Positions 10,199-19,943 of a stretch of DNA of 64,000 nt are shown here, one piece after another. Source of the DNA: JAUVPY01 sp034412795 (lineage in GTDB: Bacteria > Chloroflexota > Anaerolineae > 4572-78 > NAK82); contig DAOUMD010000011.1 in NCBI GenBank assembly GCA_034412795.1, positions 1 through 64,000 on the forward strand. Direction: 5' to 3'. The translations under genes and the position numbers were made by a program. Position 1 is the first letter of the stretch; each line of letters begins with the position of its first letter. The notes under the pieces were generated by a model, which saw only the letters and a list, made by a program, of their open reading frames with translations, was not told where the DNA came from and did not search any database.

Positions 10199-11086
10199 TT
10201 ACATGGTCTCGGCGAGCAACTCGCCAAGAAGGGATGGTTCGATGCCCGACGGCTGTTTCACCAGTGGGCCGTGCTGCAGAACTGGCTCGCTCTCTTCATA
10301 GGTCGGTTGTTCGCTTTGGTAGAACAGCCCCAGTGGGATACGATCTCCCCATTCAAAGGCCTTGTGCAGAGCAGCCTCCGGATCGCCAGGATCATAACCC
10401 TCTTCATCTGCCAGATGGTAAACACGCTGTTTGAACCAGGCGTAAGTGTTGACTCTATTAAAGGTGACACACGGGCTGAACACGTCGACCAGAGCAAACC
10501 CCTTATGGGCAATGGCACCTACGAAAAGGTCGGCGAGTTGACGGGTGTCCCCCGAGAAGCCACGCGCTATGTAGGTGGCGCCCGAGACAATCGCCAGCGC
10601 CAGCGGGTTGATGGGCAGTTCGGCGTTGCCGCGCGGCGTTGTTTTGGTACGCACCTCTTTCATAGTTGTCGGCGAAGCCTGACCGGTGGTCAGGCCGTAG
10701 ATTTGGTTGTTCATCACCACGTAGGTCAGGTCCAGGTTACGCCGCATAGCGTGGATCAAGTGACCCATGCCGATGCCGTAGCCATCGCCATCGCCGCCGG
10801 TGATGACGACGTGTAAATCTGAGTTGGCCAGCTTGATACCCGTCGCCACCGGTACGGCACGCCCGTGCAGGCTGTGGACGCCATAACTGTGAATAAAACC
10901 TGGTAGATTGGATGAACAACCAATACCAGACACGAACATCAACTCGTGTGGGAGCAACTCGAGTTTCAGCGCCGCCCTTTTCATAGCGTTCAGCACACCA
11001 AAGTCGCCGCAGCCGGGACACCAGTCTGGATCGACCGGCCCATCATAAAGGTCTAATGTCAACTCTCTATCTCGTATAGCTTCCAT
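10199..11086 (-). CDS. korB: 2-oxoacid:ferredoxin oxidoreductase, beta (TPP-binding) subunit
   Basis: 295 residues. The N-terminal WCPGCGDFGVLNA motif and the thiamine-pyrophosphate motif GDGDGYGIGMGHLIHAMRRN, followed by VVMNNQIYGLTTGQASPT, identify the beta subunit of KorAB/PorAB-type enzymes. These oxidatively decarboxylate 2-oxoacids such as 2-oxoglutarate or pyruvate to acyl-CoA and pass electrons to ferredoxin. The start at 11086 has an AGGAGGT site. The alpha subunit gene ends 24 bp upstream, so the pair forms one transcription unit. The substrate cannot be fixed from sequence; the 2-oxoglutarate type is the commonest match for this layout. Confidence 0.93.
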   Translation of the reverse strand: MEAIRDRELTLDLYDGPVDPDWCPGCGDFGVLNAMKRAALKLELLPHELMFVSGIGCSSNLPGFIHSYGVHSLHGRAVPVATGIKLANSDLHVVITGGDGDGYGIGMGHLIHAMRRNLDLTYVVMNNQIYGLTTGQASPTTMKEVRTKTTPRGNAELPINPLALAIVSGATYIARGFSGDTRQLADLFVGAIAHKGFALVDVFSPCVTFNRVNTYAWFKQRVYHLADEEGYDPGDPEAALHKAFEWGDRIPLGLFYQSEQPTYEESEPVLQHGPLVKQPSGIEPSLLGELLAETM

Positions 11087-11110
11087 AATTGTCTAACCTC
11101 CTCAGCTAAA

Positions 11111-13135
11111 TCAGACTGCAACTGATGATTTTACGACAGTTTCAGTGCTCTTCTCTCGCCAGCTATAGGTAGCGCCAGTTTGAACCCCGATCAACAGGCT
11201 ACCGCGCGGCTCGCCTTCCTTTCTCCTGACCAGGGTCACCTGCCACAAGGGCTCATCGTAGCCAGGCAGAGATACCTGCTCGTATTCCACCGGTCGGGCG
11301 TCGTCGCCCAATTTGACGCGGATATAGTGATAGGCTATCTCGCGTGCTTCGTCTTCGCTTACGTCCAGCGACAACGAGCGGCCATTGAGGATCGCCTGCA
11401 CAGACCGGGCGATATCATTGGGCGTGAAGGGCTCCCCGTCATATTTGAGTACCCTGTCATCGGCCTTGATGCCTGTTTCGGCGCGCAGGTATCGCGCAAA
11501 CTGACCGCTGCTGGTATTCTCGACCACGATGATGCGCGAACTGTTCGAGAGAATGTCCGTCACCTCGACGGCGTGGAAGGGATACATATACTTGATGTGC
11601 AGATGGTTGGCCGTGATGCCCCCGCGCGCCAACATCTCGATGGCCTCGTGGATGACGCCCCAAGTAGAGCCCCACCCTACAAGGGTTACATCAGCGTCGG
11701 CCGGACCCTCCAGCTTTGGAGGCGCGAGCTTCTCCCGGATGGCTTCCAGCTTACCCATGCGCTTTTCTTGCATCTTGCGGCGAATGGCCGGGTTAGTATA
11801 CTCATCGCTGATGAGCACCCCCTCCTCATCATGGTCGTCACTCCCCGCCACAAACGCAGCGCCGGGCGTACCTGGCAAGACTCGGGGCGAGATGTGATCT
11901 GCGGTCATAGCAAAACGCTTGTAGCCGTCGGGCGCTTCGGTCAGCAGTTTACCTCGCTCAATGGGTACGTCGGCACGTAGGGCATCTGGTTCGAGGGTTT
12001 CAGGATGCTCGCCCAACAGCAGGTCAGAGATGATGATGACGGGTCCTTGGAGTTCCTCGGCCAGGTTGTGGGCCTCGACGGCCGTATAATAGGCATCTAC
12101 CACGTTGGACGGCGCTATAATGACGCGTGGATAGTCTCCCTGCGAGGCACCATATACCTGATTGAGGTCGCCTTGTTCGGTTTTGGTAGGCAGGCCCGTC
12201 GAGGGTCCACCCCGCTGCACGTTGACGATGACCACCGGTGCCTCCAACATTCCAGCCAAACCAGCCGCCTCGCTCATCAGGGCAAAGCCGCCGCCCGAGG
12301 TACCGCACATGGAGCGCGCACCGGCCAGGCCGGCGCCGATAGCCATATTAACCACGGCCAGCTCGTCCTCGGCCTGCTTCACCACCACCCCTGCTCTCTC
12401 GCTGTGAGCCACCAGCCAGTGCAAAATGCTGGAAGCGGGTGTCATTGGATAGGCCGAGTAGAACTTCAATCCGGCTGCGACCGCGCCCATGGCTAGCGCT
12501 TCATTACCCGTTATGAACGGGCGGCGCACATGGCTGAATCCCCAGGCAACGCTGGGACGTTCGAAGTTCTGGCGAGCGTAATCGTAGCCGGCCCGCGCGA
12601 TACCTGTGTTCTGGTCAATTACTTCTTGACCCTTGTGCCTGAATGTATCCGTCAACACCTCTTCGGTCACCCGGAAATCCAGATTGAGCCAATAAAGCAG
12701 CGTCCCCAGCAGGACCGAGTTTTGCATGACAGACGGCACACGCCCAAAAGGTTTGATAAGTTCGCCGACGGGCAGTCCCAGGCATTGGACACCCTCGCGC
12801 AACAGCGATGGATCACAATTGACCTTGTCGCTGTTGAAGAAGATGACCCCGCCCGACTCCACCTCGCGCGCGTGGCGCTCAAAGGTATCCTGGTTCAAAA
12901 CAATCAGCGCATGCAAGCGATCGCCGTGGCTGCGCAACTTCTTCTCACTGAGGCGAACGCGTAGCCAGATGTGTCCGCCACGGATGATAGACTGATAGCT
13001 GTTGTACGCATACACATGCAGCCCCAGACGCGAAGCTGTGCGCGCCAGCGTGTCGCCGGTTTTGTCCAGCCCATCACCGGCTGCCCCACCGATTCCGATT
13101 GTTACGTCTCTTGCCAGACCCCACTCTGTTTCCAT
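11111..13135 (-). CDS. korA: 2-oxoacid:acceptor oxidoreductase, fused gamma-alpha subunit
   Basis: 674 residues. The N-terminal gamma domain (about 1-190) has GIGGAAGDGLDKTGDTLA and YNSYQSIIRGGHIWLRVR. The alpha pyrimidine-binding domain (about 205-420) contains GNEALAMGAVAAGLKFYSAYPMTPAS and RGGPSTGLPTKTEQGDL. A C-terminal transketolase-like domain (about 480-600) follows. The fused gamma-alpha form is typical of KorA in many bacteria and archaea. I chose the ATG at 13135 over the GTG at 13147 because the GGAGGTG ribosome site overlaps the GTG and is well spaced for the ATG. It pairs with the downstream beta subunit. Confidence 0.92.
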   Translation of the reverse strand: METEWGLARDVTIGIGGAAGDGLDKTGDTLARTASRLGLHVYAYNSYQSIIRGGHIWLRVRLSEKKLRSHGDRLHALIVLNQDTFERHAREVESGGVIFFNSDKVNCDPSLLREGVQCLGLPVGELIKPFGRVPSVMQNSVLLGTLLYWLNLDFRVTEEVLTDTFRHKGQEVIDQNTGIARAGYDYARQNFERPSVAWGFSHVRRPFITGNEALAMGAVAAGLKFYSAYPMTPASSILHWLVAHSERAGVVVKQAEDELAVVNMAIGAGLAGARSMCGTSGGGFALMSEAAGLAGMLEAPVVIVNVQRGGPSTGLPTKTEQGDLNQVYGASQGDYPRVIIAPSNVVDAYYTAVEAHNLAEELQGPVIIISDLLLGEHPETLEPDALRADVPIERGKLLTEAPDGYKRFAMTADHISPRVLPGTPGAAFVAGSDDHDEEGVLISDEYTNPAIRRKMQEKRMGKLEAIREKLAPPKLEGPADADVTLVGWGSTWGVIHEAIEMLARGGITANHLHIKYMYPFHAVEVTDILSNSSRIIVVENTSSGQFARYLRAETGIKADDRVLKYDGEPFTPNDIARSVQAILNGRSLSLDVSEDEAREIAYHYIRVKLGDDARPVEYEQVSLPGYDEPLWQVTLVRRKEGEPRGSLLIGVQTGATYSWREKSTETVVKSSVAV

Positions 13136-13237
13136 TTGTTGTTTCACCTCCAGTAGTCATTTTCGTCGTTGATCTCATTATACCACAAATCTGACCCTTT
13201 TGGTAAATAAGCCACCGCGTAACTACTCAGACCAGTC

Positions 13238-13320
13238 GCTGATCGTTACGGTTATTCAACTGTAACGGGTATTTGCGGATATACATCCGCCAATTATGGG
13301 TTGCAGATACATATCTGCAA
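13238..13320. repeat. REP-like palindrome cluster between divergent genes
   Basis: A 20-bp word (13238-13257, GCTGATCGTTACGGTTATTC) also occurs at 61119-61138. It is followed by two short palindromes, 13274-13290 (TGCGGATATACATCCGC) and 13301-13320 (TTGCAGATACATATCTGCAA). The same combination of word and xCGGATAnnnATCCGx palindromes recurs beside a transposase remnant near 61.2 kb. This suggests a family of REP-like elements. Confidence 0.7.
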
Positions 13321-13405
13321 CTATCAGGCTGAATAAACCGCCGCTTTTATTCCTTTTAAGGTAACACTACATTTAACCGTGGTGGTGATCTTGGCCTTGT
13401 CGCTA

Positions 13406-13434
13406 TTGACAAAGCCCATCTAATGTGTTATAAT
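13406..13434 (+). promoter_or_regulatory. Consensus sigma-70-type promoter of the MFS-GntR pair
   Basis: TTGACA (13406-13411), a 17-bp spacer and TATAAT (13429-13434) form a perfect consensus promoter 54 bp upstream of the MFS start. The leader just after it contains ATGAT/TCATATGA words (13441-13462), a plausible binding site for the co-transcribed GntR regulator. That last point is inference only. Confidence 0.85.
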
Positions 13435-13487
13435 CCAGCACATGATAAGGTCATATGATGACAATATGAATTGCAAGGAGTCCCCCT

Positions 13488-14777
13488 ATGGACACGACTC
13501 GACACATCCGGCGGACCTATTACCTGATCATCTCACTGTTCTGGCTGGCCACGGCCCTGCCTATGGCCCTGATCATTCTCCTGGCCCAGGCCCGTGGGTT
13601 GGACCTCTTTCAGGTGGGATTGCTGATGGGGATTTACTCCCTGACCATCGTCCTCCTAGAAGTGCCCACCGGCGGACTGGCCGATGCCATCGGTCGCAAA
13701 CGAGTGGCGGTAATGGCCTATAGCTGCATCACAGTTGCCAGTATCGTGATCTTATTTGCGTTTTCATTTCCTGTTGTTCTGGGGGGATTCATCCTTACCG
13801 GAATTGGAAGGGCCCTGTCTTCCGGCGCGCTGGATGCCTGGTTTGTTGACGCGCTGCAAGCGGCAGACTCAAAGGTAAATCTCCAACCCGCTCTGGCCAA
13901 AGCCGGAACCTTCATTCTTCTCTCCTTGGGCCTGGGTACTCTGACAGGCAGCCTCATCCCTCGTCTGTTTAGCGGATTGCCGGCGGACGGAAGCGCCGTA
14001 CTTACTCCCTTATCGATGCCCATCCTCTTTGCTATCGCTGTCGATATTATTCTACTGGCGCTTACGATTTTGTTGGTCAAAGAAGACCTGTCTTTCACCA
14101 GAGCCAACGATTGGAGACAAGGTTTTCGTGAGATGCCGGCCATCGTCCGTACCGGTTTCACCCTCAGCCGGCGTAATCCAACCATTTTGCTCCTGTTGGG
14201 CGCTACGCTAGCCAGCGGAACCGCCTTGATCAGCCTGGAGAGCTTTTGGCAACCACATTTCGCCGAATTACTGGGCGGCAGCCAGGGAAAGAGCCTTTTC
14301 TTCGGCCTCGTGATAGGGGGCAGTTTCTTGCTAGGTATGCTTGGCAATTTGCTGTCAACGCCGCTTAGTCGTCTTCTGAATAAACGCTATGGCCTGGTAT
14401 GCGCCATTTTTCAAGGTGCTTGGGGGATAGCTATCATTCTGTTGGCCACCCAAACAACCTTACCAAGCGCGGTTTTGTTCTTCTGGCTGGCTTATGTGAA
14501 CATATGCATTATCAATTCCCCCCACGGCACGCTTCTGAACGGAGAGATCCCGGCTGAGCAGCGTTCATCGATGCTGTCCATTGCCTCATTAGCCAGTTAT
14601 GTGGGTGCTATGATTGGAGGAGCCGGATTAGGCTATGTAGCCGAACACGTTTCGATCAACATGGCCTGGATTATGGCCGGGATAGTTTTGGTGGTATCAT
14701 TGGGTTTGTATTGGCGTGTGGATGTCCGCCAAAGCCAGGGACAATCTCGTTTGAAGAGCCTTTCAGCAGAAGCATAG
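13488..14777 (+). CDS. Major facilitator superfamily transporter
   Basis: 429 residues with about 12 hydrophobic segments. The loop between helices 2 and 3 reads VPTGGLADAIGRKRVAV, the MFS signature region. The start at 13488 has an AAGGAG site. It is followed after 11 bp by a GntR-family regulator on the same strand, so the two likely form an operon controlling an efflux or uptake function. The substrate is not evident; a drug-efflux-like role fits the short loops, but this is inference. Confidence 0.88.
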   Translation: MDTTRHIRRTYYLIISLFWLATALPMALIILLAQARGLDLFQVGLLMGIYSLTIVLLEVPTGGLADAIGRKRVAVMAYSCITVASIVILFAFSFPVVLGGFILTGIGRALSSGALDAWFVDALQAADSKVNLQPALAKAGTFILLSLGLGTLTGSLIPRLFSGLPADGSAVLTPLSMPILFAIAVDIILLALTILLVKEDLSFTRANDWRQGFREMPAIVRTGFTLSRRNPTILLLLGATLASGTALISLESFWQPHFAELLGGSQGKSLFFGLVIGGSFLLGMLGNLLSTPLSRLLNKRYGLVCAIFQGAWGIAIILLATQTTLPSAVLFFWLAYVNICIINSPHGTLLNGEIPAEQRSSMLSIASLASYVGAMIGGAGLGYVAEHVSINMAWIMAGIVLVVSLGLYWRVDVRQSQGQSRLKSLSAEA

Positions 14778-14788
14778 CATAGAGGTCA

Positions 14789-15604
14789 ATGCCCAAGAAA
14801 CCAGTGTTCTCAAAGCCCATCAAGAAGCAGACGATGGCTGAGCAGATGGCCGAGGCCGTCCAGGAGTCGATTCTCTCTGGCGAATTGGAGGGGGGGGCTG
14901 CATTGCCCACCGAGTCTGAGCTGGCCGAGCAGTTTGGCGTCAGCCGGGCGGTGGTGCGCGACGCTACCCGCATTTTGATGGCCCGGGGATTGGTGGAGGT
15001 GATGCACGGTCGGGGCGTTTTTGTTACTCAGCCCTACAATGAGGCGTTCGGCGAAGCTCTCTTATTGGCCCTGCGACGGGTGGGAGCGACTGCGTGGGAC
15101 GTTGAACAGTTTGAACAGATTATCTTGCCTGAAGTTGTTGCTTTGGCGACAACCAGCGCTTCGGACGAAGAGATTGTCCAGATTCGACTCCTGGCGGAAG
15201 AACATCTAAAAATCGTCGCCGAGCACCAGACCAAATGGTGGGGTAAAGAAGCCCCCCCGGCTGAGCTGGGGCAACTGACGGCTGCCTTCCGGGGAGTGAT
15301 GGGGGCGATCTTTGCCGGTACGCATAACCAGGTTTTTCGCCAACTAGCCCGCCCGCTCCTGAATTTACGTAACCTGCGCACTTGGGCCGAATCCGAGGAA
15401 AGCACCCCGGATATAGTCATCGCAGTAGAAACCGAGTTTATTCGCCAATTGATAGATGCTGTCGCCAGCCGAGACCCGGCTCAAGCCCGGGCTACCGTCG
15501 CTCGTCTTGTGGAATTGCCCCCTGAGGCCATCCAGGCTATGCGGCAAACCCAGGTTGGTGAGATATCGGTCATTCCCATCCCCCTGTCCAAGCGGCGTGC
15601 ATAA
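14789..15604 (+). CDS. GntR-family transcriptional regulator, FadR subfamily
   Basis: 271 residues. The N-terminal winged helix (about 14-80) contains LPTESELAEQFGVSRAVVRDATRILMARGLVEVMHGRGVF, cited here only as the match to the GntR DNA-binding pattern (core motif SRAVVRDA at about residue 51). The C-terminal all-helical ligand domain (about 90-250) resembles FCD-type effector domains. It lies 11 bp after the MFS gene and probably regulates that promoter in response to a small carboxylate or the exported compound. Confidence 0.9.
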   Translation: MPKKPVFSKPIKKQTMAEQMAEAVQESILSGELEGGAALPTESELAEQFGVSRAVVRDATRILMARGLVEVMHGRGVFVTQPYNEAFGEALLLALRRVGATAWDVEQFEQIILPEVVALATTSASDEEIVQIRLLAEEHLKIVAEHQTKWWGKEAPPAELGQLTAAFRGVMGAIFAGTHNQVFRQLARPLLNLRNLRTWAESEESTPDIVIAVETEFIRQLIDAVASRDPAQARATVARLVELPPEAIQAMRQTQVGEISVIPIPLSKRRA

Positions 15605-15612
15605 AAACCTCG

Positions 15613-16425
15613 CTACATCCCGAACAGCGTGTGCCTGGAAAATTGAAGATAGCGGTTTGCGATAAAGGCCAGTGGCTTCTCGGCCAGGATAAAATTCTGT
15701 GACAGGCTGATTAGCACTTCGTCCTGGCCTTCCTGTCTGGCCAGTTCGTGTTCCGCCGCCATCTGGTAGAAAGCCTGTCCGTAGGCTTCATAGTCCTCTA
15801 CCTTCTGCACGAGACGGCTCCGCATCCTTGGCCGGAGCTGGCCGCTCAGGGGGTAGCGGTAACGGCCGTTAATGTACTCGGAAAACATGCCGGTCAGGAA
15901 AAGACAGACGTCACCAATGCGTTTGTAAGGCGCAAAACGAAACGGCTCATCTAACGTCTGGCTGTAACGCATCATGCCCTCGATGTCGAGTTCGTTGGTG
16001 CGGTATGCGCGCCAGGTACCTGGCCTTAGCTCAGTAAGCACAGTCACACTCTCGACGCGGGTGAACGAGGCCAACATGGTCGCCAGATAATCCCGAACCG
16101 GCTCCTGTGCCAGCAGTTGAGCAACGCGGTCGGCGTCAAAGAGGACCACCTTCTGCCGACCCCGTTGCTCAATTGTGAAAGCTTCCCGTTCCAGGTCACG
16201 CCACGCTCGCCGCAGGAACACGCTGAAGAACAGCCAAGGCGATATGTGGATTAGAACATTCTCTTCCCTCATTACCCGCTGGAAGAGCCGATCTTCGTCA
16301 AGCATCGTCTCAAGCTGTGTCTCGTCCCTCATCAGACGCTCGGCTATATGCTCGCGATCGACTCTTCCCGGCATGAGGGTATCGACTACGAACAGCACAT
16401 CGCACTGGTTCAGTCTACGTCTCAT
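15613..16425 (-). CDS. Conserved hypothetical protein
   Basis: 270 residues with no signal peptide or membrane segment. It is rich in Arg, Glu and aromatic residues, mostly helical by appearance, with recurring DRxxQR and ERLMRDE words. I do not recognise a catalytic motif. It is convergent with the GntR regulator, ending 9 bp beyond it, and has no same-strand neighbour nearby. The start at 16425 could be one codon later. Function unknown. Confidence 0.6.
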   Translation of the reverse strand: MRRRLNQCDVLFVVDTLMPGRVDREHIAERLMRDETQLETMLDEDRLFQRVMREENVLIHISPWLFFSVFLRRAWRDLEREAFTIEQRGRQKVVLFDADRVAQLLAQEPVRDYLATMLASFTRVESVTVLTELRPGTWRAYRTNELDIEGMMRYSQTLDEPFRFAPYKRIGDVCLFLTGMFSEYINGRYRYPLSGQLRPRMRSRLVQKVEDYEAYGQAFYQMAAEHELARQEGQDEVLISLSQNFILAEKPLAFIANRYLQFSRHTLFGM

Positions 16426-16708
16426 CCCTCATCGCCTTTCGATTGGGCCGTTCCAGAAAAATAGTTGTCCCAAGTTTCATTGATTTCACCGTCATACTCG
16501 TGATTTTTGGGGTGATTTAAATTCTGGAACTTCCTTGGTCAATCTTGTACACAAACCCCGCCTTGGGGTCTGTATCCTACTCGATTCTTTAGGCTCTGAC
16601 AAGTTGCCCGTTCTCCTCACTTCGGTTCCAGTTGTGGGCCCTCGGGCGTATCCAGGATCTGCCAGCCCATTTTGCGCAATGGCGTCGAGAACCTGGGCCA
16701 GAGATTAA

Positions 16709-16810
16709 GGCTCATGTTCAGAACAAGTGCTCTCGCCGGATGACAGTCCGGCGACGGGACGGTGGACGGTCATCCAACGTAAGTGGCTGCACTAGTTCTG
16801 AACATGAGCC
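16709..16810. repeat. Nested inverted repeat (about 100 bp) in the 16.4-17.5 kb gap
   Basis: The outer arms 16709-16730 and 16789-16810 are reverse complements with one mismatch (GGCTCATGTTCAGAAC and its complement). Inside is a second hairpin at 16735-16755 (CGCCGGA/TCCGGCG). The 1.1-kb gap has no credible gene. The element may be a structured RNA or a small non-autonomous mobile element. Confidence 0.6.
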
Positions 16811-16924
16811 AAGAATAAAGGCTGAGATGTGCCACGCAGGCTATTTGGACTTGGAGATAATTGATAACAAAATGGGCATGGTTCATTTTGCCAAGAAAAA
16901 TGGTTGACAATTGCCAGACACATC

Positions 16925-17082
16925 CGTAAAACGTAATGCGTAATGCTTCTTGGCGAATGTGCCTTTAAGTAATCCACCGAAATTATCTGCACTGTCCTGG
17001 TGTTGCTATGAAGCCTGGAAGCCCGCGTCTCCGTGTAATTTATTTCGGTGGATTACTCACGCATCACGTTTTACGCTTTACG
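16925..17082. repeat. Long imperfect palindrome built of short tandem words
   Basis: The outer arms CGTAAAACGTAATGCGTAAT (16925-16944) and its near complement (17058-17082) enclose inner arms AAGTAATCCACCGAAAT (16967-16983) and ATTTCGGTGGATTACT (17042-17057). It belongs to the same class as the palindromes at 45.05 and 47.6 kb. Confidence 0.65.
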
Positions 17083-17363
17083 AGGTTACTTTTTTTGATT
17101 TGACCGCTAAGAAGTGTCAACCAAATAGTGAACCATCCCACAAAATGTATGTGCAAAAAGATGGCCTGGTTCTCGTTTAAGTATCAAGGTGGAGGCAGCG
17201 AAATCCAAATCCAAATCTAACCGTTTTCTTATGAGTTTCTAATTAATTTCATCTATTTTATGCAAGGAGCTTGAATCCTTCCGGGCAGGTTCGTGGGGAT
17301 CAGGAGAGCGCGAATCCCTTGTAGGCCGTAGCCGGCAGAATCGTGACCGATCCCGGCAATAGA

Positions 17364-17392
17364 TTGACACAGGGTTCAAACCAGTATAGAAT
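17364..17392 (+). promoter_or_regulatory. Probable promoter of the Ser/Thr kinase gene
   Basis: TTGACA (17364-17369), a 17-bp spacer and TAGAAT (17387-17392) lie 128 bp before the kinase start. The match is good but the leader has not been tested. Confidence 0.55.
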
Positions 17393-17519
17393 GGTGTTGG
17401 GCAACCACGCGTTTCCTCACTCAACGCATTTTTCGAGTTCCCCGCCATTGAAATTTGGTGTACCATCTAACGCACCTAATTGGTCAAAAGAGAGGTTCCT
17501 TAATAACTTGTAACAGACG

Positions 17520-19817
17520 ATGGATAACCTCATTGGTCAGACCTTAGGCCAGTATGAAATCATAGAGAAAATAGGGCAAGGCGGCATGGCCTGGGTTTTT
17601 AAGGCTTACCAGCCGGGCCTGGATCGCTTTGTGGCCGTAAAAGTCTTGTCCCCCAAGTTGGCCCTTGAACCAGGGTTCACCGAGCGCTTCCAACGCGAAG
17701 CGCACTCCGCTGCGCGTTTGCATCACCCCCACATCCTGGAAGTGTACGACTTTGGCGCGCATAACGGCTATAGCTATCTGGTTATGCGCTACGTGGAAGA
17801 CTCCAGGACGCTGGGGGATTTGATCCGGGAGGATGCTTCGCTTGAGAGCCTAGTCGATTACATTATTCAGGTTGCCGACGCGCTCAACTATGCTCACGAG
17901 CGGGGTGTCATTCACCGTGATGTCAAACCGAGTAATATTCTCGTAGATGGCAGGTGGGCTTTGCTGGCCGATTTTGGCCTGGCCAAGATCAGCCAGTCTT
18001 CCAGCCACCTGACCGGCACCGGCGTGGGTATCGGCACCCCGGCTTATATGTCACCGGAACAAGCGTCCGGTGCCAGTCTTGTGGACCACCGCACTGATAT
18101 CTATGCCCTGGGTGTCATTCTCTATAGGGTGCTGACGGGAACGGTGCCTCACGAGGCGCCCACTCCTTTTGCCATCCTCGCCAAACGCTGTACTGAGCCT
18201 GTTCGCCCGGCGCGTGCGATCAATCCCGACATACCGGAGAGCCTCGACAACGTCGTGCTCCGTTCGCTGGCGACGGAACCGGATATCCGTTACAGCAGTG
18301 CCACTCAGTTTGCGGAGGCACTTCAGAGAGCCCAGGTAGACCCTGATTATCGGGAAGACAACTTTGTCACCATGCCTGCTGTGCCAACCGATACAGCAGT
18401 GGTCGGTCGGCCGGCCGATGACGGGGTGACCGCCGGCGCTGTGATGGACCGAACAATCCCTTCTGACGAGAGCATTGTTCGGAAGAAGAATCCGGCCCTG
18501 ATCGCCGCTATGGGGATAGCAGGCATTGCGGTCGTCGGCGTTATTATCTTTGCCGTGCTGACTTTTTTGTTCGGCAATGGCAACACCATCCAGCCTAGCA
18601 CCGAGGTGGTAGGCCCAATCATCACCGAAGCCTCCGCTACCATTACCGAAACCCCAGTCCCCGACACACCCACACCCGCACCGCCGGGTACCCCCTCGGC
18701 AACAGCTAAGACGGACCTGGAGGTACGAAGCGGCCCCGGCGATGAGTATGAGTTATTGGGTCATCTACCTGAAGGTGCGTCGGCTGAAATCGCCGGCCGC
18801 GATAAAGCGGGGCAATGGTGGCAAATCAGGACCAGCTTGGGCACAGCAGGTCTTGGCTGGATTAGAGCAGGTGCTGAGTTCTCGGAAGCGACCCGCACCG
18901 ACAACCTGCCCATTCCCCTGCCACCCGATACTCCTACCCCTACTCTCGCCAACACGCACACGCCGGCACCTACGCCCACCGAACGTGTGATGGTAGCCGG
19001 GGTCTCGCCGGACCTGGCGACGGCGACACTAACTGCCACACCAACTGCTGTGCCAACGTCCACACCGACCAAGACCCCAACGTCGACGCCGGCCGATACA
19101 TCCACGCCGACCAACACACCCACACCGACCAATACCCCGACATCGACGCCGGCCAATACATCCACGCCGACCAAGACGCCCACATCAACTCAAACCTCAA
19201 CCAAGACGCCGGCTAATACGTCCACGCCGACCAACACACCCCCATTGACCCAAACCCCGACCAAGACGCCGGCTAATACGTCCACGCCGACCAAGACCCC
19301 AACCAGGACCCCAACCAGAACACCGACCAGGACGCGCACGCCGACCAGAACGCCGACGAAGACGTCCACCCCAACTCCCGTGGAGTCAGCGCCACCTACT
19401 GCAACGCCAGTGCCTACTTCGCCTATTGGCCAGTTCACGTTGCTCAAACCGTCGCTGGAGGAACCCACCTACGGCTCGACCGAGTTTGAGTGGCGCTGGA
19501 CCGGCTCGGTTGGAGCTGACCAGGGCTTTGAGGTGCGCGTCTGGCGCGAAGGTGAACCACCGGCCGGCGTTCACAACGCAGTGGAGGACAATCAAAACGG
19601 CAAGGTGGTCGCCCTGGGTAACAGTACCTACCGCTTGACGGTTGACATTACCGACGCGTATGGGGTGCAAGGCCGGGGCGGGGAGTATCTGTGGACCGTG
19701 GCCCTGGTGCAGATCAGCCCTGATTACCAGGACTTGGGAAAGCAGGCCACCCCCGGTCGCCTACGCTTTGAGGTGGGTGGTGGTGATGGAGATGGCGATA
19801 CCAAGCCTACTTTTTGA
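17520..19817 (+). CDS. Transmembrane Ser/Thr protein kinase with SH3b domain and Thr/Pro-rich linker
   Basis: 765 residues. The cytoplasmic kinase domain (about 12-280) has the glycine loop IGQGGMAWVFKAY, the catalytic Lys of VAVKVL, HRDVKPSNIL, DFGLAK and GTPAYMSPEQA, so it should be active. One membrane helix lies at about 323-345. An extracytoplasmic bacterial SH3 domain (about 395-455, LEVRSGPGDEYELLG, WWQIRT) comes next. A low-complexity Thr/Pro linker runs to about 630 with repeated TPTxTP and ADTSTPT units. The final module (about 640-765) has a carbohydrate- or wall-binding look but no named match. The layout suggests a PknB-like sensor of envelope state. The next gene encodes a secreted protein in the same direction. 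Confidence 0.93.
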   Translation: MDNLIGQTLGQYEIIEKIGQGGMAWVFKAYQPGLDRFVAVKVLSPKLALEPGFTERFQREAHSAARLHHPHILEVYDFGAHNGYSYLVMRYVEDSRTLGDLIREDASLESLVDYIIQVADALNYAHERGVIHRDVKPSNILVDGRWALLADFGLAKISQSSSHLTGTGVGIGTPAYMSPEQASGASLVDHRTDIYALGVILYRVLTGTVPHEAPTPFAILAKRCTEPVRPARAINPDIPESLDNVVLRSLATEPDIRYSSATQFAEALQRAQVDPDYREDNFVTMPAVPTDTAVVGRPADDGVTAGAVMDRTIPSDESIVRKKNPALIAAMGIAGIAVVGVIIFAVLTFLFGNGNTIQPSTEVVGPIITEASATITETPVPDTPTPAPPGTPSATAKTDLEVRSGPGDEYELLGHLPEGASAEIAGRDKAGQWWQIRTSLGTAGLGWIRAGAEFSEATRTDNLPIPLPPDTPTPTLANTHTPAPTPTERVMVAGVSPDLATATLTATPTAVPTSTPTKTPTSTPADTSTPTNTPTPTNTPTSTPANTSTPTKTPTSTQTSTKTPANTSTPTNTPPLTQTPTKTPANTSTPTKTPTRTPTRTPTRTRTPTRTPTKTSTPTPVESAPPTATPVPTSPIGQFTLLKPSLEEPTYGSTEFEWRWTGSVGADQGFEVRVWREGEPPAGVHNAVEDNQNGKVVALGNSTYRLTVDITDAYGVQGRGGEYLWTVALVQISPDYQDLGKQATPGRLRFEVGGGDGDGDTKPTF

Positions 19818-19943
19818 AACCTGGCAAACATACCGCTGAAACTATATGAATGGCGCTTTCTAACCTTGTTCCCACGTCAGGACTGTTGCGGTCTAAATTA
19901 TAGGTGCCCCTTGAACGGGTACACAAACTAGGGAGGGGGAAAA

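Noticed and set aside
17260..17360. A GGTTCG-like stretch suggesting a tRNA
   Set aside because: No cloverleaf with paired acceptor and anticodon stems could be drawn.
19050..19380. Repetitive ACCCCGACGTCG-like units resembling a tandem repeat array
   Set aside because: They are codons of the Thr/Pro linker in the Ser/Thr kinase and stay in frame; not a CRISPR or satellite.
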